Counted from the first letter of the stretch, positions 52,047 through 60,595 are shown. The stretch is DNA of 64,000 nt from Pseudactinotalea suaedae (GCF_009733815.1 NZ_WNXY01000004.1:310001-374000); one strand, 5' to 3'. Translations and numbers: made by a program. Notes: a model not told the origin generated them from the letters alone.

Positions 52047-52631
52047 TCAGGGCAAGAACGAGGCCAGCAGGCGGTCGAGCGCCGCGTGCGCCTGGTCCCT
52101 CGCCGTGTCCGTCTCGGTCTCGTCGCTCTGCGCGACCCACAGCGCGGCCTCGTTCATCGCTCCGGAGAGCAGGGCCGTCGTGGCGTCCAGCAGCGCGTCG
52201 GCGACGCCGACCTCACGCAGGACCTCGCGCAGCAGCGCCGCAGAGTTCTGCGCGTCGAGCCGGCGCCACTCCTGCCAGCCGACCACGGCGGGTGCGTCGA
52301 TGAGCAGGATCTGGACGGCGGGCGCGGCGGTGATGGCGTCGAGGAAGGCGTGCGAGCCCGCGCGGAGCTGCTCGGCCGGCTGCGCCCCGGCCACCTCGGC
52401 CGCCACGGCGACGGCGTCGGCGACGTTGGCCTGGAGGCTGGCTGCGACGGCGCCGAACAGCCCGGCCTTGTTCGCGTAGTGGTGGTACACCGCACCGCGC
52501 GTGACGCCGGCGCTCTGGGCGACGTCGTCGAGCGAGACCGCGGCGTAGCCACGGGAGGCGAACAGCCGCGTCGCGGAGTCGAGGACCCGCTGGGCCGTCT
52601 GCGCGGCGACGGCGGCGGAGGCACGTGGCAT
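52047..52631 (-). CDS. TetR-family repressor
   Basis: 194 aa. The N-terminal HTH has RVLDSATRLFASRGYAAVSL then DDVAQSAGVTRGAVYHHYAN, a textbook TetR recognition helix. The C-terminal domain (about 80-190) is the all-helical ligand domain. It is divergent from the VOC gene over two matching 19-bp operators, so it very probably represses both itself and the VOC gene. Confidence 0.94.
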   Translation of the reverse strand: MPRASAAVAAQTAQRVLDSATRLFASRGYAAVSLDDVAQSAGVTRGAVYHHYANKAGLFGAVAASLQANVADAVAVAAEVAGAQPAEQLRAGSHAFLDAITAAPAVQILLIDAPAVVGWQEWRRLDAQNSAALLREVLREVGVADALLDATTALLSGAMNEAALWVAQSDETETDTARDQAHAALDRLLASFLP

Positions 52632-52641
52632 GAGGTTCCCT

Positions 52642-52660
52642 TACGTACACAGAGTATGTA
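52642..52660. promoter_or_regulatory. TetR operator, copy 1
   Basis: TACGTACACAGAGTATGTA, an imperfect palindrome next to the TetR gene start. It matches the second copy at 52674 in the consensus TACRTRCACAGWGTAYGTA. Confidence 0.65.
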
Positions 52661-52673
52661 TCCTGAGCGCACT

Positions 52674-52692
52674 TACATGCACAGTGTACGTA
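52674..52692. promoter_or_regulatory. TetR operator, copy 2
   Basis: TACATGCACAGTGTACGTA, next to the VOC gene start. Together with copy 1 it also creates a long-range perfect repeat: TTACGTACAC at 52641 with GTGTACGTAA at 52684. Confidence 0.65.
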
Positions 52693-52704
52693 AAGGAGCG
52701 ATCG

Positions 52705-53109
52705 ATGTCCGTCACCGCCTTCTACCCGGTGCTCATGTCACGTGATGTCGCGGGAGCCGCGGCGTTCTACCGTGACGCCCTCGGCTTCGAGGTCACCTAC
52801 GACTCCAGCTGGTACGTCAGCCTGCGCCTGGGGACGTTCGAGCTGGCGATCCTCGCCCATGACCATCCGACCATCCCCGAGGGGTTCCGCGCGTTGCCGA
52901 GCGGGGTGCTCGTCAACCTCGAGGTCGACGACGTCGACGCGGTGCACGAGCGACTCACCGCTGAGGTGGGGCTGGAGCCGGTGTTCACCCTTCGCGACGA
53001 GGACTTCGGGCAGCGGCACTTCATCGTGGTCGCACCGGACGGAGTCCTGCTCGACGTGATCCAGCCGATCCCGCCCAGCGCCGAGTACGCGGACGCCTAC
53101 GCGACGTGA
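52705..53109 (+). CDS. VOC-superfamily (glyoxalase/bleomycin-resistance-like) protein
   Basis: 134 aa, one pair of beta-alpha-beta-beta-beta modules: FYPVLMSRDVAGAAAFYRDA at the N-terminus and VLVNLEVDDVDAVHERL in the middle, then GQRHFIVVAPDGVLLDVIQP. The SD is AAAGGAG, 7 nt before the ATG. It is controlled by the divergent TetR. Such small VOC proteins bind or modify drugs or electrophiles; the ligand is unknown. Confidence 0.9.
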   Translation: MSVTAFYPVLMSRDVAGAAAFYRDALGFEVTYDSSWYVSLRLGTFELAILAHDHPTIPEGFRALPSGVLVNLEVDDVDAVHERLTAEVGLEPVFTLRDEDFGQRHFIVVAPDGVLLDVIQPIPPSAEYADAYAT

Positions 53110-53143
53110 GGGGATCGGGGCGGTCGCGGCGCTCCGCCGTCGA

Positions 53144-53815
53144 TCACGACCCGACGGTGATGAGCCCGCTCTCGTAGGCGGCGACGACGATCTGGGTGCG
53201 GTCCCGCAGCCCCAGCTTCATCAGGACCCGGCTGACGTGGGTCTTCACCGTCTGGTCGGCGAGCACCAGCTCCCGGGCGATCTCGGCGTTGGACAGCCCG
53301 CGGGCCACGAGCCTGGTCACGTCCAGCTCGCGCTCGGTCAGCTCGTCGAACCGGCGCGTGTCGCGCTGCGAGCGCTCCGGCTGGGTGACGAACTCGGCGA
53401 TGACCGAGCGCGTGATCGACGGGCTGAGCAGGGCGTCCCCGCCGGCGACCACGCGGATCGCGTGGATCAGGTCGGCGGCGGGCGCGTCCTTGAGGAGGAA
53501 CCCGCTCGCACCGGCCCGGAGCGCCTCGAACACGTAGGAGTCGAGGTCGAAGGTGGTGAGGATGATGATCCGCGGGTCGACGTCCTCGAGCGCGACGATC
53601 CGTCGGGTCGCCTCGATGCCGTCGACGTCGGGCATCCGGATGTCCATGAGGACCACGTCCGGCCGGGTCCTGGTGACGAGCTCGACGGCCTCGGCGCCGT
53701 CGGAGGCGTCTCCGACCACCGCGATGCCCTCCTGGGCGTTGAGCAGCGCGCCGAACCCGGCGCGCACCATCGCTTGATCGTCGACGATGGCGACGTTGAT
53801 CAGGCCGGCTTCCAT
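53144..53815 (-). CDS. NarL/LuxR-family response regulator
   Basis: 223 aa. Receiver: VAIVDDQAMVRAG, phospho-acceptor Asp in DVVLMDIRMPDVDG, and Lys in GFLLKDAPAADL. The C-terminal LuxR HTH is LTERELDVTRLVARGLSNAE then LVLADQTVKTHVSRVLMKLG. It lies 24 nt after the sensor kinase gene on the same strand. No target operator is obvious. Confidence 0.94.
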   Translation of the reverse strand: MEAGLINVAIVDDQAMVRAGFGALLNAQEGIAVVGDASDGAEAVELVTRTRPDVVLMDIRMPDVDGIEATRRIVALEDVDPRIIILTTFDLDSYVFEALRAGASGFLLKDAPAADLIHAIRVVAGGDALLSPSITRSVIAEFVTQPERSQRDTRRFDELTERELDVTRLVARGLSNAEIARELVLADQTVKTHVSRVLMKLGLRDRTQIVVAAYESGLITVGS

Positions 53816-53839
53816 GTCATGTCCGTTCTGATGATCTGC

Positions 53840-55234
53840 CTACTCCTGGTCAGGGACTCTCTCACCTCTTGGCCGTGGCACCGAACGCTCGGCGCGGCGG
53901 TCCGACGCCGGCGGCAGCTCTGGTGGGTGCGCTGGCTCGGCCGAGTCGGTCGTCTGGTCGTCCACCTGGCGGCAGGGCAGCACCGCGTGGACCAGGAAGC
54001 CGCCTCCGGGTAGGGGCTCTGCGCTCAACGATCCCCGGACGAAGCTGGCGCGCTCGCGCATGCCACGCAGACCGAAGCCCTTGCTGTCCGATCCACGCGC
54101 GGGTGCGATCGACGGCGAGTTCTCGACGGCGAGCACGACGTGCTCGTCCGCGACCGTGATGCTGACGTCGATCTCGCTGCCCGGGGCGTGCCGCAGGGCG
54201 TTGCTGAGCGCCTCCTGCACGATGCGGTAGACGCTCAGGGAGGTCGCCTCCGAGACCTGGGGGTCATCGAGCCGCCCGGTCACGTGCAGCCGCACGGGGT
54301 TGATGCCCCGGCGCGTGCTCGCCACCAGGTTGGGCAGGAAGCTCATGGTGGGCTGCGGGGCCAGCTCGTGCTGGCCGTCCTCCTTCCGAAGCACGGCGAG
54401 CAGGCCGCGCATCTCCACGAGCGCGCGACGGGCCGACTCGGTGATGTCGTCGAGCTCCACCAGCGCCTCCGGTGGCACGCCCTCGATCCTGTACCGCAGC
54501 GTCGAGGCCTGGATCGAGATCACCGACAGCCCGTGCGCAACCACGTCGTGGAGCTCTCGTGCGATGCGGTTGCGTTCCTCCATCAGCAGCCGGCGTTCCT
54601 GCGCGGTGACGGCGATCTCCTGCTGCTCGAGGAGCTCCGCCCGGCTCTGCAGCCACTGGTGGATGAGGATCCCGAAGGTGACCACGAGCGCCAGGATGGA
54701 GATCGCGGTGATCAGGTTGGTCGCGAACGGACCCCAGCCGCCGTCGTGCCAGGGCATCCCGGCCACGGCGGCGGCTGCCACCGGCAGCACGGCACCGGCG
54801 ACCGGCACCGACCACTTCTCGCGCACCGCGAGGAGGAACACCATCAGGGCGACGGTCACGAGCGTGATCACCGGGATCGGCCACGGCAGCTCGCCGCGCC
54901 CGACGGCGGTCAGCAGCGTGGTCGCGGCGACCGCGACCGTGGCCACCCCGACGGCGAAGCGCGGGCGCGTCAGCGCCCAGACCAGCGCAGCCGACTGCAG
55001 CACGGCCACCACGAGCGCGATCGGCACGATCGCGTCGTACAGCGACGGCATGGTCGAGGCGTTGACCACGAGCGCGACGAGCATCAGCAGCCAGACCAGC
55101 ACGGGCAGCCAGCTCTGGGACAGCAGCCGCACCCCGATCCGGTGCAGCAGCCGCTCCAGGCGTCCGACGATGCCGGCCGTCAGCTGCCGCGGCGGCGGCG
55201 CCACCACGGTCGCACGGCTTCGGCCTCTCCCCAC
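53840..55234 (-). CDS. NarL-type sensor histidine kinase
   Basis: 464 aa. The N-terminal half has about five or six hydrophobic helices and little external sequence. The HisKA_3 dimerisation box contains the phospho-acceptor His in ERNRIARELHDVVAHGLSVI. The ATP-binding domain has RIVQEALSNALRHAPGS and GFGLRGMRERASFV. The last 40 residues are Pro/Arg/Glu-rich and look disordered. It is divergent from the acyltransferase gene, a possible target. Confidence 0.92.
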   Translation of the reverse strand: MGRGRSRATVVAPPPRQLTAGIVGRLERLLHRIGVRLLSQSWLPVLVWLLMLVALVVNASTMPSLYDAIVPIALVVAVLQSAALVWALTRPRFAVGVATVAVAATTLLTAVGRGELPWPIPVITLVTVALMVFLLAVREKWSVPVAGAVLPVAAAAVAGMPWHDGGWGPFATNLITAISILALVVTFGILIHQWLQSRAELLEQQEIAVTAQERRLLMEERNRIARELHDVVAHGLSVISIQASTLRYRIEGVPPEALVELDDITESARRALVEMRGLLAVLRKEDGQHELAPQPTMSFLPNLVASTRRGINPVRLHVTGRLDDPQVSEATSLSVYRIVQEALSNALRHAPGSEIDVSITVADEHVVLAVENSPSIAPARGSDSKGFGLRGMRERASFVRGSLSAEPLPGGGFLVHAVLPCRQVDDQTTDSAEPAHPPELPPASDRRAERSVPRPRGERVPDQE

Positions 55235-55336
55235 GGACCAACCTTCTCACCTGCGTGCAGTCATGTTCTGACCCCGGGAGAGATGCGTCAGCGACTGCGG
55301 CGCCCGGACCCAGACCCGTCAGCGCATCGCGCCATA

Positions 55337-55352
55337 TCCATCGAACGATGGA
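55337..55352. promoter_or_regulatory. 16-bp palindrome upstream of acyltransferase gene
   Basis: TCCATCGAACGATGGA is a perfect palindrome in the 175-nt gap between the kinase and the acyltransferase genes, about 46 nt before the latter's -10 box. It may be the response-regulator site. Confidence 0.35.
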
Positions 55353-55397
55353 GGCGACATCGGCTGTCCGCACGACGCGGCGGCTCGGAGCCCGACC

Positions 55398-55403
55398 TAG
55401 CGT
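55398..55403 (+). promoter_or_regulatory. Putative -10 box of acyltransferase gene
   Basis: TAGCGT, 6 nt before the ATG at 55410, no SD; leaderless arrangement. Confidence 0.45.
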
Positions 55404-55409
55404 CGAAGA

Positions 55410-56627
55410 ATGACCTCAGCCACCACCGCTCCTGACACCGCGGTCACAGCTACTCAGCGCATCCACGGACTCGACGCGCTCCGTGCCGGCGCCCTCGGGC
55501 TGGGCATCGTGCTGCACTCGCTGATGCCGTTCCTGTCCGAGGCCGTGTGGCTCTTCAACGACCGCCGGACCACTCCGGTAGCCGGCGCCGTCGTGGACTG
55601 GATCCACCTGTTCCGCATGGTGCTGTTCATGGCGCTCGCCGGATACTTCGGCCGCATGGTGCTGCAACGGCGGGGCACCGCGCGCTACCTGAAGGACCGG
55701 CTGCTGCGCATCGGGCTGCCGGCGGTGGCCTTCTGGCCGGTAGCGGTCGCGTCGACGTTCGCGATCGTCGGTGTCGGCATGGCGATGCGCGGGCAGGAGC
55801 TGCCGCCTGCCGCCGAGAGCGCCGAGGCCGACCCGCTGCTGCTCTTCACCCCGGCTCACCTCTGGTTCCTGTGGGTGTTGATCGAGGCGGTGCTGATCAC
55901 GGTCCTGGCGCGCGCCGTGCTGCTGCGCGTGCTCGGTGACGCAGCCGTCGGTCGCGCCGCGGAGCGGATCGGGCAGGCCCTCTCCTCGCCGTGGGGCGTC
56001 CTGGTGGCGGTGCCGCCGTATGCCGCGTGCCTGCTCGCGCAAGGCAGCACGGTCGCCGGCATCCGCGAGCACGCCACGATCGTGCCGTCGGTCACCGCAC
56101 TGACCGCATACCTGGGCGCGTTCCTGGTCGGCTGGTTCCTCCAGGCACGCGCCGGCTCGCTGCACTGGATCGCCCGTTACTGGCCGGTCCAGCTCGCGCT
56201 CGCGGTGGTGCTGACCGTGGCGCTCCGGATGTTGACCGACGCGGCCGCACCGCTGCTCGTGCTCGCCACGACGACGGCGCTCGGCGGCTGGACCTGGACG
56301 TTCGCCCTCATCGGCCTCAGCGTGCGGTTCCTGTACCGCGAGCGCCCGGTCGTGCGGTACCTGGCCGACGCGTCGTACTGGAGCTACCTGCTCCACCTCC
56401 CCATCCTGCTGGCCGTCGGCCTCGCCCTGGCCGACACCGGGCTCCCGATCATCGTCAAGCTCGTGATCACCTGGGTGGTGACCGGCGCGCTGCTGCTGGG
56501 CAGCTACGACCTGTTCGTCCGCAGCACCTGGATCGGCAGGTGGCTCAACGGGTACCGCCACCCGCGGGCGTGGCAGCGCATGCGACGTTCCCGCGAGGTC
56601 GACGACCACGCGGTCAGTCGATCGTGA
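55410..56627 (+). CDS. Acyltransferase-3/OpgC-like integral membrane acyltransferase
   Basis: A 405-aa protein with about ten membrane helices. The family signature is near the N-terminus: QRIHGLDALRAGALGLGIVL, with the conserved His in LHSLMPFL. FRMVLFMALAGYFGRMVL and LLRIGLPAVAFWPV are typical of the glucan-modifying branch. It transfers acyl groups onto a cell-surface carbohydrate, not identified here. The C-terminus is Arg-rich and cytoplasmic. Confidence 0.9.
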   Translation: MTSATTAPDTAVTATQRIHGLDALRAGALGLGIVLHSLMPFLSEAVWLFNDRRTTPVAGAVVDWIHLFRMVLFMALAGYFGRMVLQRRGTARYLKDRLLRIGLPAVAFWPVAVASTFAIVGVGMAMRGQELPPAAESAEADPLLLFTPAHLWFLWVLIEAVLITVLARAVLLRVLGDAAVGRAAERIGQALSSPWGVLVAVPPYAACLLAQGSTVAGIREHATIVPSVTALTAYLGAFLVGWFLQARAGSLHWIARYWPVQLALAVVLTVALRMLTDAAAPLLVLATTTALGGWTWTFALIGLSVRFLYRERPVVRYLADASYWSYLLHLPILLAVGLALADTGLPIIVKLVITWVVTGALLLGSYDLFVRSTWIGRWLNGYRHPRAWQRMRRSREVDDHAVSRS

Positions 56628-56683
56628 CGGCGTGCGGCATCGCCTCGATCTGAGCTGCTCGCGCTGAGCCGAGCCACGCGACG

Positions 56684-57409
56684 TCAGCCGACGGTCGTCC
56701 GTGGACGTCGGTGGCCGGACAGCCCCGTCAGCAGGATGTCGAGCCCTTGATCGAGCTCGGCGGCGCCGTCGTAGTGGGCGAGCTCGGTCGCCAGGCTCCG
56801 GACGTACGGAAACTCCTGGGGCGGCAGTCGATGCAGTCCGAGGCGCAGCAGGTCGTCGCTCTCCTCGGGACTTGCGACCAGCTCCTGCAGCTCGGTGAGC
56901 ACGTGACCGTAGAGGAACCCGAAGTAGGCCCGGTAGACGCGCAGCGCATCGGTGGGTGCGAAACCGGCGTCGACCAGCATGGCCAGCAGCATCTCCAGGG
57001 GACGCACGGTGCCGAGCGGCCGCAGGCCGAGCGGCGTGGCCAGCGGACGGGTGACCACGAGCGGGACCACCCGGGGGTGCGCCAGCGCAAGGCGGCGGAA
57101 CTCGTGCGCGATGCTCCGCAACCGGTCCTCCCAGCCCGACCCGTCGGGGGCGATCACCAGCTCTGCCAGCACGGTCTCGACCACACCGTCAAGGAGCTCG
57201 TCCCTGCTGGCCGCGTAGCGGTACAGCGCCATCGCGTTGCACCCCAGGTCTCGTGCGAGCCTGCGCATCGTCAGCGCCTCGACGCCCTCGGCATCCACGA
57301 GGGCGAGGGCTGCGCTGAGCACGCGTTCCCGGCTCAGGGGCTCGCGGCGGGTTGCCCGGGGGTGCTGCTGCGCCGCCTCCGCGCCCACCGGGTTTGTCGA
57401 CCGGGACAT
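56684..57409 (-). CDS. TetR-family regulator (TetR C-terminal type)
   Basis: 241 aa. HTH: LSRERVLSAALALVDAEGVE then MRRLARDLGCNAMALYRYAA, close to tetracycline-repressor-like regulators, followed by a TetR_C-type ligand domain (about 90-235). An SD (AGGAC) precedes the ATG. The operator-like repeats at 57458-57485 lie 49 nt upstream, covering the divergent promoter that leads to the ice-binding surface protein. Confidence 0.92.
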   Translation of the reverse strand: MSRSTNPVGAEAAQQHPRATRREPLSRERVLSAALALVDAEGVEALTMRRLARDLGCNAMALYRYAASRDELLDGVVETVLAELVIAPDGSGWEDRLRSIAHEFRRLALAHPRVVPLVVTRPLATPLGLRPLGTVRPLEMLLAMLVDAGFAPTDALRVYRAYFGFLYGHVLTELQELVASPEESDDLLRLGLHRLPPQEFPYVRSLATELAHYDGAAELDQGLDILLTGLSGHRRPRTTVG

Positions 57410-57457
57410 GGTCCTCCTAACGAGATCCGAGACAGTGTCATGGTGCCACTTGTGTAA

Positions 57458-57485
57458 GTCTACGGTGTAGACCTATAGTGTAGAC
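57458..57485. promoter_or_regulatory. Operator overlapping a divergent promoter
   Basis: GTCTACGGTGTAGAC (57458-57472) is a palindrome, followed by a second GTGTAGAC at 57478-57485, 13 bp from the first copy (57465). A good plus-strand -10 box, TATAGT (57474-57479), lies between them, with TTGTGT 18 bp upstream. Binding of the TetR protein would block this promoter. Confidence 0.6.
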
Positions 57486-57704
57486 AATCGCGACCAGCCG
57501 GCCTCGATGGCCGATCTCGCCCGCTCAGCTCCACTCGAGCCGCATCGCGACGGCGTCGCTGCCGAAGATCCGACCCGTGCTCGAGACGGTCAAGAAAGCC
57601 CACGAACGACGCTGCCTGCCGCGACTCACCTGTCGCCGCCTTCGTCGCCTCCACGCGTCCGCACCCCGACTCGCCCCGAGTCCTCATTCTCCGAACGGAA
57701 CCCC
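57486..57704 (+). other. Long leader region with no supported gene
   Basis: About 220 nt between the operator/promoter and the first plausible start. One frame is open from an ATG at 57507 to 57800. Its codon third positions are much less GC-biased than in true genes here, and the product is low-complexity. I read the stretch as an untranslated leader. Confidence 0.4.
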
Positions 57705-57800
57705 ATGACCGCTGCGCACACGAACGCACCCCCGACTCACGACCGACGCGCGAAGGTCACCGGGTTCGTCCCGGTCGGCAACCGTCGCGACAAGGACTGA
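57705..57800 (+). CDS. Possible 31-aa small protein
   Basis: A short frame starting at an ATG, product MTAAHTNAPPTHDRR followed by AKVTGFVPVGNRRDKD. It is basic and hydrophilic, with no signal or membrane segment. Most third codon positions are G or C. It ends 6 nt before the ice-binding gene start, as a co-translated leader cistron would. The SD is weak. It could be a real microprotein, the end of a longer frame open from 57507, or chance. Confidence 0.35.
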   Translation: MTAAHTNAPPTHDRRAKVTGFVPVGNRRDKD

Positions 57801-57806
57801 GCCACG

Positions 57807-58970
57807 ATGGGAATCCACGAAGGCTCCGTACGCCCACCATCAGCACGCTCGACGTCGCCCCGACTGGTCCGCGGCGGCACCGCCGTCGCCGTCATCGGCG
57901 CGATCGGGCTGCTGGCCTCGCTGTGGCTGACGCCGCAGCCCGCGTACGCGATCGGGACGGTCGTGCCGCTCGGCGTCGCCGACAGCTACTCCGCGCTGGG
58001 TGGCCAGTCCGTCACCAACACGGGGCCCACGGTGATCGACGGTGACGTCGGAGTCAGCCCGGGCACCGCGATCGACGGCTTCGACACCGCTGTGATCGAC
58101 GGGGACACGCACGCCGCGGACGCACACGCGCTGCAGGCGCAGGCCGACCTGACGATCGCCTACGACGACGCCGCCGGTCAGGCCCCCGACGCCAGTGTCT
58201 CGGGTGACCTCGGCAACAGCACGCTTCTCGCAGGCGTCTACAACGCCTCGTCCAGCATCGGGCTGACCGGCCCGCTCACGCTCGACGCCGAGGGCGACCC
58301 GAACGCGGTGTTCATCTTCCAGATCGGATCGGAGCTCACCACCGCCTCGAGCAGTTCCGTCCTGCTGCTGAACGGTGCGCAGGCCTGCAACGTCTTCTGG
58401 CAGATCGGCAGCTCGGCGACGCTCGGCACCGGCAGCACCTTCGTCGGCACCATCATGGCGCTCACCTCGATCACCGTGACCACCGGCACCACCGTCGACG
58501 GCCGAGCGCTCGCCCGCAACGGCAGCGTCACGCTCGACACGAACGTCTTCACGAGCAGCACGTGCGACAGGACGCCGACGGAGCCCACCACGGAGCCCAC
58601 GGACGCCACCACCGAGCCGACCGAGCCGCCCACGGACGCCACCACCGAGCCCAGCGAGCCGCCCAGTGAGACGCCCACCGTGGCTCCCACGGACACGCCG
58701 TCCGCGACGGCGACGTCCACCGACGCCGCGCCGGTCCCCGTGCCCTCCGGCACGTCCAGCGACACGGGCGGCTCGAACCCGGGCACGCCGGGCAACGGCG
58801 GGAACCCCGGACTGGGTAGTGACGGCGATCTGACCGGCGGTGACGACCGGCTCCCTGAGACAGGAGCCTCCAGCAGCACCCCGCACCTGCTGACCGCCGC
58901 CATCGTCACCCTGCTCGCCGGGATCATGCTGGTCATGGTCGGGCTGCCGCGTAGCCGACGTCGGCACTAG
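57807..58970 (+). CDS. Ice-binding-like (DUF3494) protein with LPxTG sortase anchor
   Basis: 387 aa, exported. A signal peptide ends near TPQPAYA (about residue 48). The DUF3494 beta-helix domain (about 50-255) shows DSYSALGGQSVTNTG, VIDGDVGVSPGTAI, VFIFQIGSELTTASSS, CNVFWQIGSSATLGTGSTFV and GTIMALTSITVTTG. A Thr/Pro/Glu-rich repeat linker (TTEPTD, TEPPTDAT) follows. The C-terminus has LPETG, a hydrophobic helix and an Arg-rich tail, the full sortase cell-wall sorting signal. In other bacteria the domain binds ice, but many actinobacterial members may be adhesins. The nearby TetR probably controls it. Confidence 0.93.
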   Translation: MGIHEGSVRPPSARSTSPRLVRGGTAVAVIGAIGLLASLWLTPQPAYAIGTVVPLGVADSYSALGGQSVTNTGPTVIDGDVGVSPGTAIDGFDTAVIDGDTHAADAHALQAQADLTIAYDDAAGQAPDASVSGDLGNSTLLAGVYNASSSIGLTGPLTLDAEGDPNAVFIFQIGSELTTASSSSVLLLNGAQACNVFWQIGSSATLGTGSTFVGTIMALTSITVTTGTTVDGRALARNGSVTLDTNVFTSSTCDRTPTEPTTEPTDATTEPTEPPTDATTEPSEPPSETPTVAPTDTPSATATSTDAAPVPVPSGTSSDTGGSNPGTPGNGGNPGLGSDGDLTGGDDRLPETGASSSTPHLLTAAIVTLLAGIMLVMVGLPRSRRRH

Positions 58971-58990
58971 CACCGACGGCACGACCCACC

Positions 58991-59029
58991 ACGCCGCCCG
59001 TGTCGACCTCGCGTCGACACGGGCGGCGT
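58991..59029 (+). terminator. Strong terminator hairpin after the ice-binding gene
   Basis: A perfect 17-bp stem, ACGCCGCCCGTGTCGAC against GTCGACACGGGCGGCGT, with a 5-nt loop (CTCGC), 20 nt after the stop codon. It is the strongest hairpin I saw in the window. There is no U-tract. Confidence 0.75.
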
Positions 59030-59101
59030 CGTGCTGCCGCCGGCCGGAGATCGCGGCCGAGCGGCGTGCTGAACCGACCGGTCCGACCGAGTACCCGGTG
59101 C

Positions 59102-59107
59102 TAGCGT
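59102..59107 (+). promoter_or_regulatory. Putative -10 box of DinB-like gene
   Basis: TAGCGT, 6 nt before the ATG at 59114; leaderless arrangement. An intact promoter suggests the frameshifted gene downstream is recent or not truly broken. Confidence 0.45.
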
Positions 59108-59113
59108 CCCGCC

Positions 59114-59634
59114 ATGGCTCGCGACGCCGTCGGCCTCCTGGCACGGCAGTGGCACGTCTCGGGTGACCGCCTCGCGCACCGGTGCCACGACCTGAGTGAC
59201 CGCGAGCTGCTCTGGGAGCCGGTGCCCGGTGCCTGGAACCTTCACCCCGATCCCAGCCACCCGGGCGGCTGGTCCTACCCGTACGACTTCGACCCGCCGC
59301 AGCCGCATCCCGTGACGAGCATCGGGTGGCGCCTGGTGCACATCACCGGAGCAACTGGGTCTACATGGACCACGCCTTCGGCCCGGGTCGACTGGTCTTC
59401 GACCAGCTCGTGGTGCATGGCACCGCCGAGGAGCTGCTGCGCGACTGGCAGGCGAGCCGCGAGCCGGTGTCGGACTGGCTGGCCGGGGCCGAGGACGCCG
59501 ACCTGAGTGCCGAGCGCCCCTCCCATCTCGGCGGCACACGCACAGCCGGAGAGGTCATGCGGATCCTCATCGACGAGCAGACGCACCACGGGGCGGAGAT
59601 CGCGCTGCTCCGGGACCTCTACCTCAGGCGCTGA
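59114..59634 (+). pseudogene. DinB-superfamily protein gene, frameshifted
   Basis: The first frame, from ATG 59114, encodes LARQWHVSGDRLAHRCHDLS, WEPVPGAWNLHP and IGWRLVHIT, all typical of DinB/YfiT-like metal-binding four-helix proteins. At about 59340-59350 the homology jumps to the -1 frame, which carries NWVYMDHAFGPGRLVFDQLV and DEQTHHGAEIALLRDLYL to 59634, including the expected metal-ligand His. The shift fits a single-base deletion between LVHIT and NWVYM. It is either a real inactivation or a sequencing error. Its 3' end overlaps the convergent SDR gene by 11 nt. Members often act as thiol-dependent transferases. Confidence 0.75.
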
Positions 59635-60493
59635 GCTCGTCCGCCACGATGTCCGTGGTGACCGCGAGCTCGCGGCCGGCGTCGAGATCGGCCCGCAGGC
59701 TCGCCAGCCGCCCCTCCGCCAGCGAGAGCGAGTCCGAGCCGAGCACCTGGTGCAGGACCGCGGTACCCGTCGTCGCCACGGTGATGATCGCCGTCGCGGC
59801 CCTGACCGGGTCGCCCAGCTGCGTGCCGGGCATCGCCTGGTGGGCGGCCGTCATCTCGCGCACCGAGGGGTAGGCCGCCACGGTGGCGCTGGCCACCCCG
59901 AGGGACTGCGGCTTGAGGAAGTCGGTGCGCATGTAGCCCGGCTCGATCAGCGTGACGTCGATGCCCATGTCGGCCACCTCGGCCGCGAGCGACTCCGTGA
60001 GGCCCTCGAGCGCAAACTTGCCGGCGCTGTACAGACCCCACCCCGGGAACGCGGTCAGGCCGAGGATGGAAGAGATGTTGATGATGTGCCCGCTGCCGGC
60101 CGCGCGAAGGCCCGGGAGCACGGCGCGCAGCACGTTCCACACGCCGAAGACCTGGACGTCGAACATCGTTCGCGCCTCCGCGTCGGTCACCTCCTCGACG
60201 GCGGCCAGGAAGCCGTAGCCGGCGTTGTTGACGACGACGTCGAGCGCACCGAAGCGGTTCGTCACCTCCTCGACGGCGGCGCTCACCTGGCGCTCGTCGG
60301 CCAGGTCGACCTCGAACGGGAGCAGGCGGGAGGTGTCGCTGCCGGTCAGCGCGGCGGTCAGACGCTCGACCGAGCGGGTGGTCGCGGCCACGTTGTCGCC
60401 GCGCTGCAGCACCTGGCGGACCAGCTCGAGGCCGAGGCCTCGGGAGGTGCCTGTGATGAACCATGTGGCGGGGCGGTCGGTGGGGTGGGTCAT
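59624..60493 (-). CDS. Short-chain dehydrogenase/reductase
   Basis: A 289-aa classical SDR. Cofactor loop FITGTSRGLGLELV, NNAGYG motif in VVVNNAGYGFLA, and catalytic Ser-Tyr-Lys in INISSILG and GLYSAGKFALEGL. I chose the ATG at 60493, which has an SD (AAGGAGA). TTRSVE after strand 2 suggests NADP(H). It is divergent from the XRE regulator, a recurrent actinobacterial pair, which probably represses it. Substrate unknown. Confidence 0.92.
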   Translation of the reverse strand: MTHPTDRPATWFITGTSRGLGLELVRQVLQRGDNVAATTRSVERLTAALTGSDTSRLLPFEVDLADERQVSAAVEEVTNRFGALDVVVNNAGYGFLAAVEEVTDAEARTMFDVQVFGVWNVLRAVLPGLRAAGSGHIINISSILGLTAFPGWGLYSAGKFALEGLTESLAAEVADMGIDVTLIEPGYMRTDFLKPQSLGVASATVAAYPSVREMTAAHQAMPGTQLGDPVRAATAIITVATTGTAVLHQVLGSDSLSLAEGRLASLRADLDAGRELAVTTDIVADELSA

Positions 60494-60595
60494 GATCGGT
60501 CTCCTTGGATGGTCGGCTCGCTGGTTCGGGCCGGTCACTCCAGCGTGGTGGCGCACCGCGGCCTGCAGAAGGCCGCCTCAGGTACCGCCGATCCC

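Noticed and set aside
57507-57800. A 97-aa protein in the leader of the ice-binding gene
   Set aside because: The first two thirds have weak third-position GC bias and low-complexity content. Only the last 31 codons look possibly coding.
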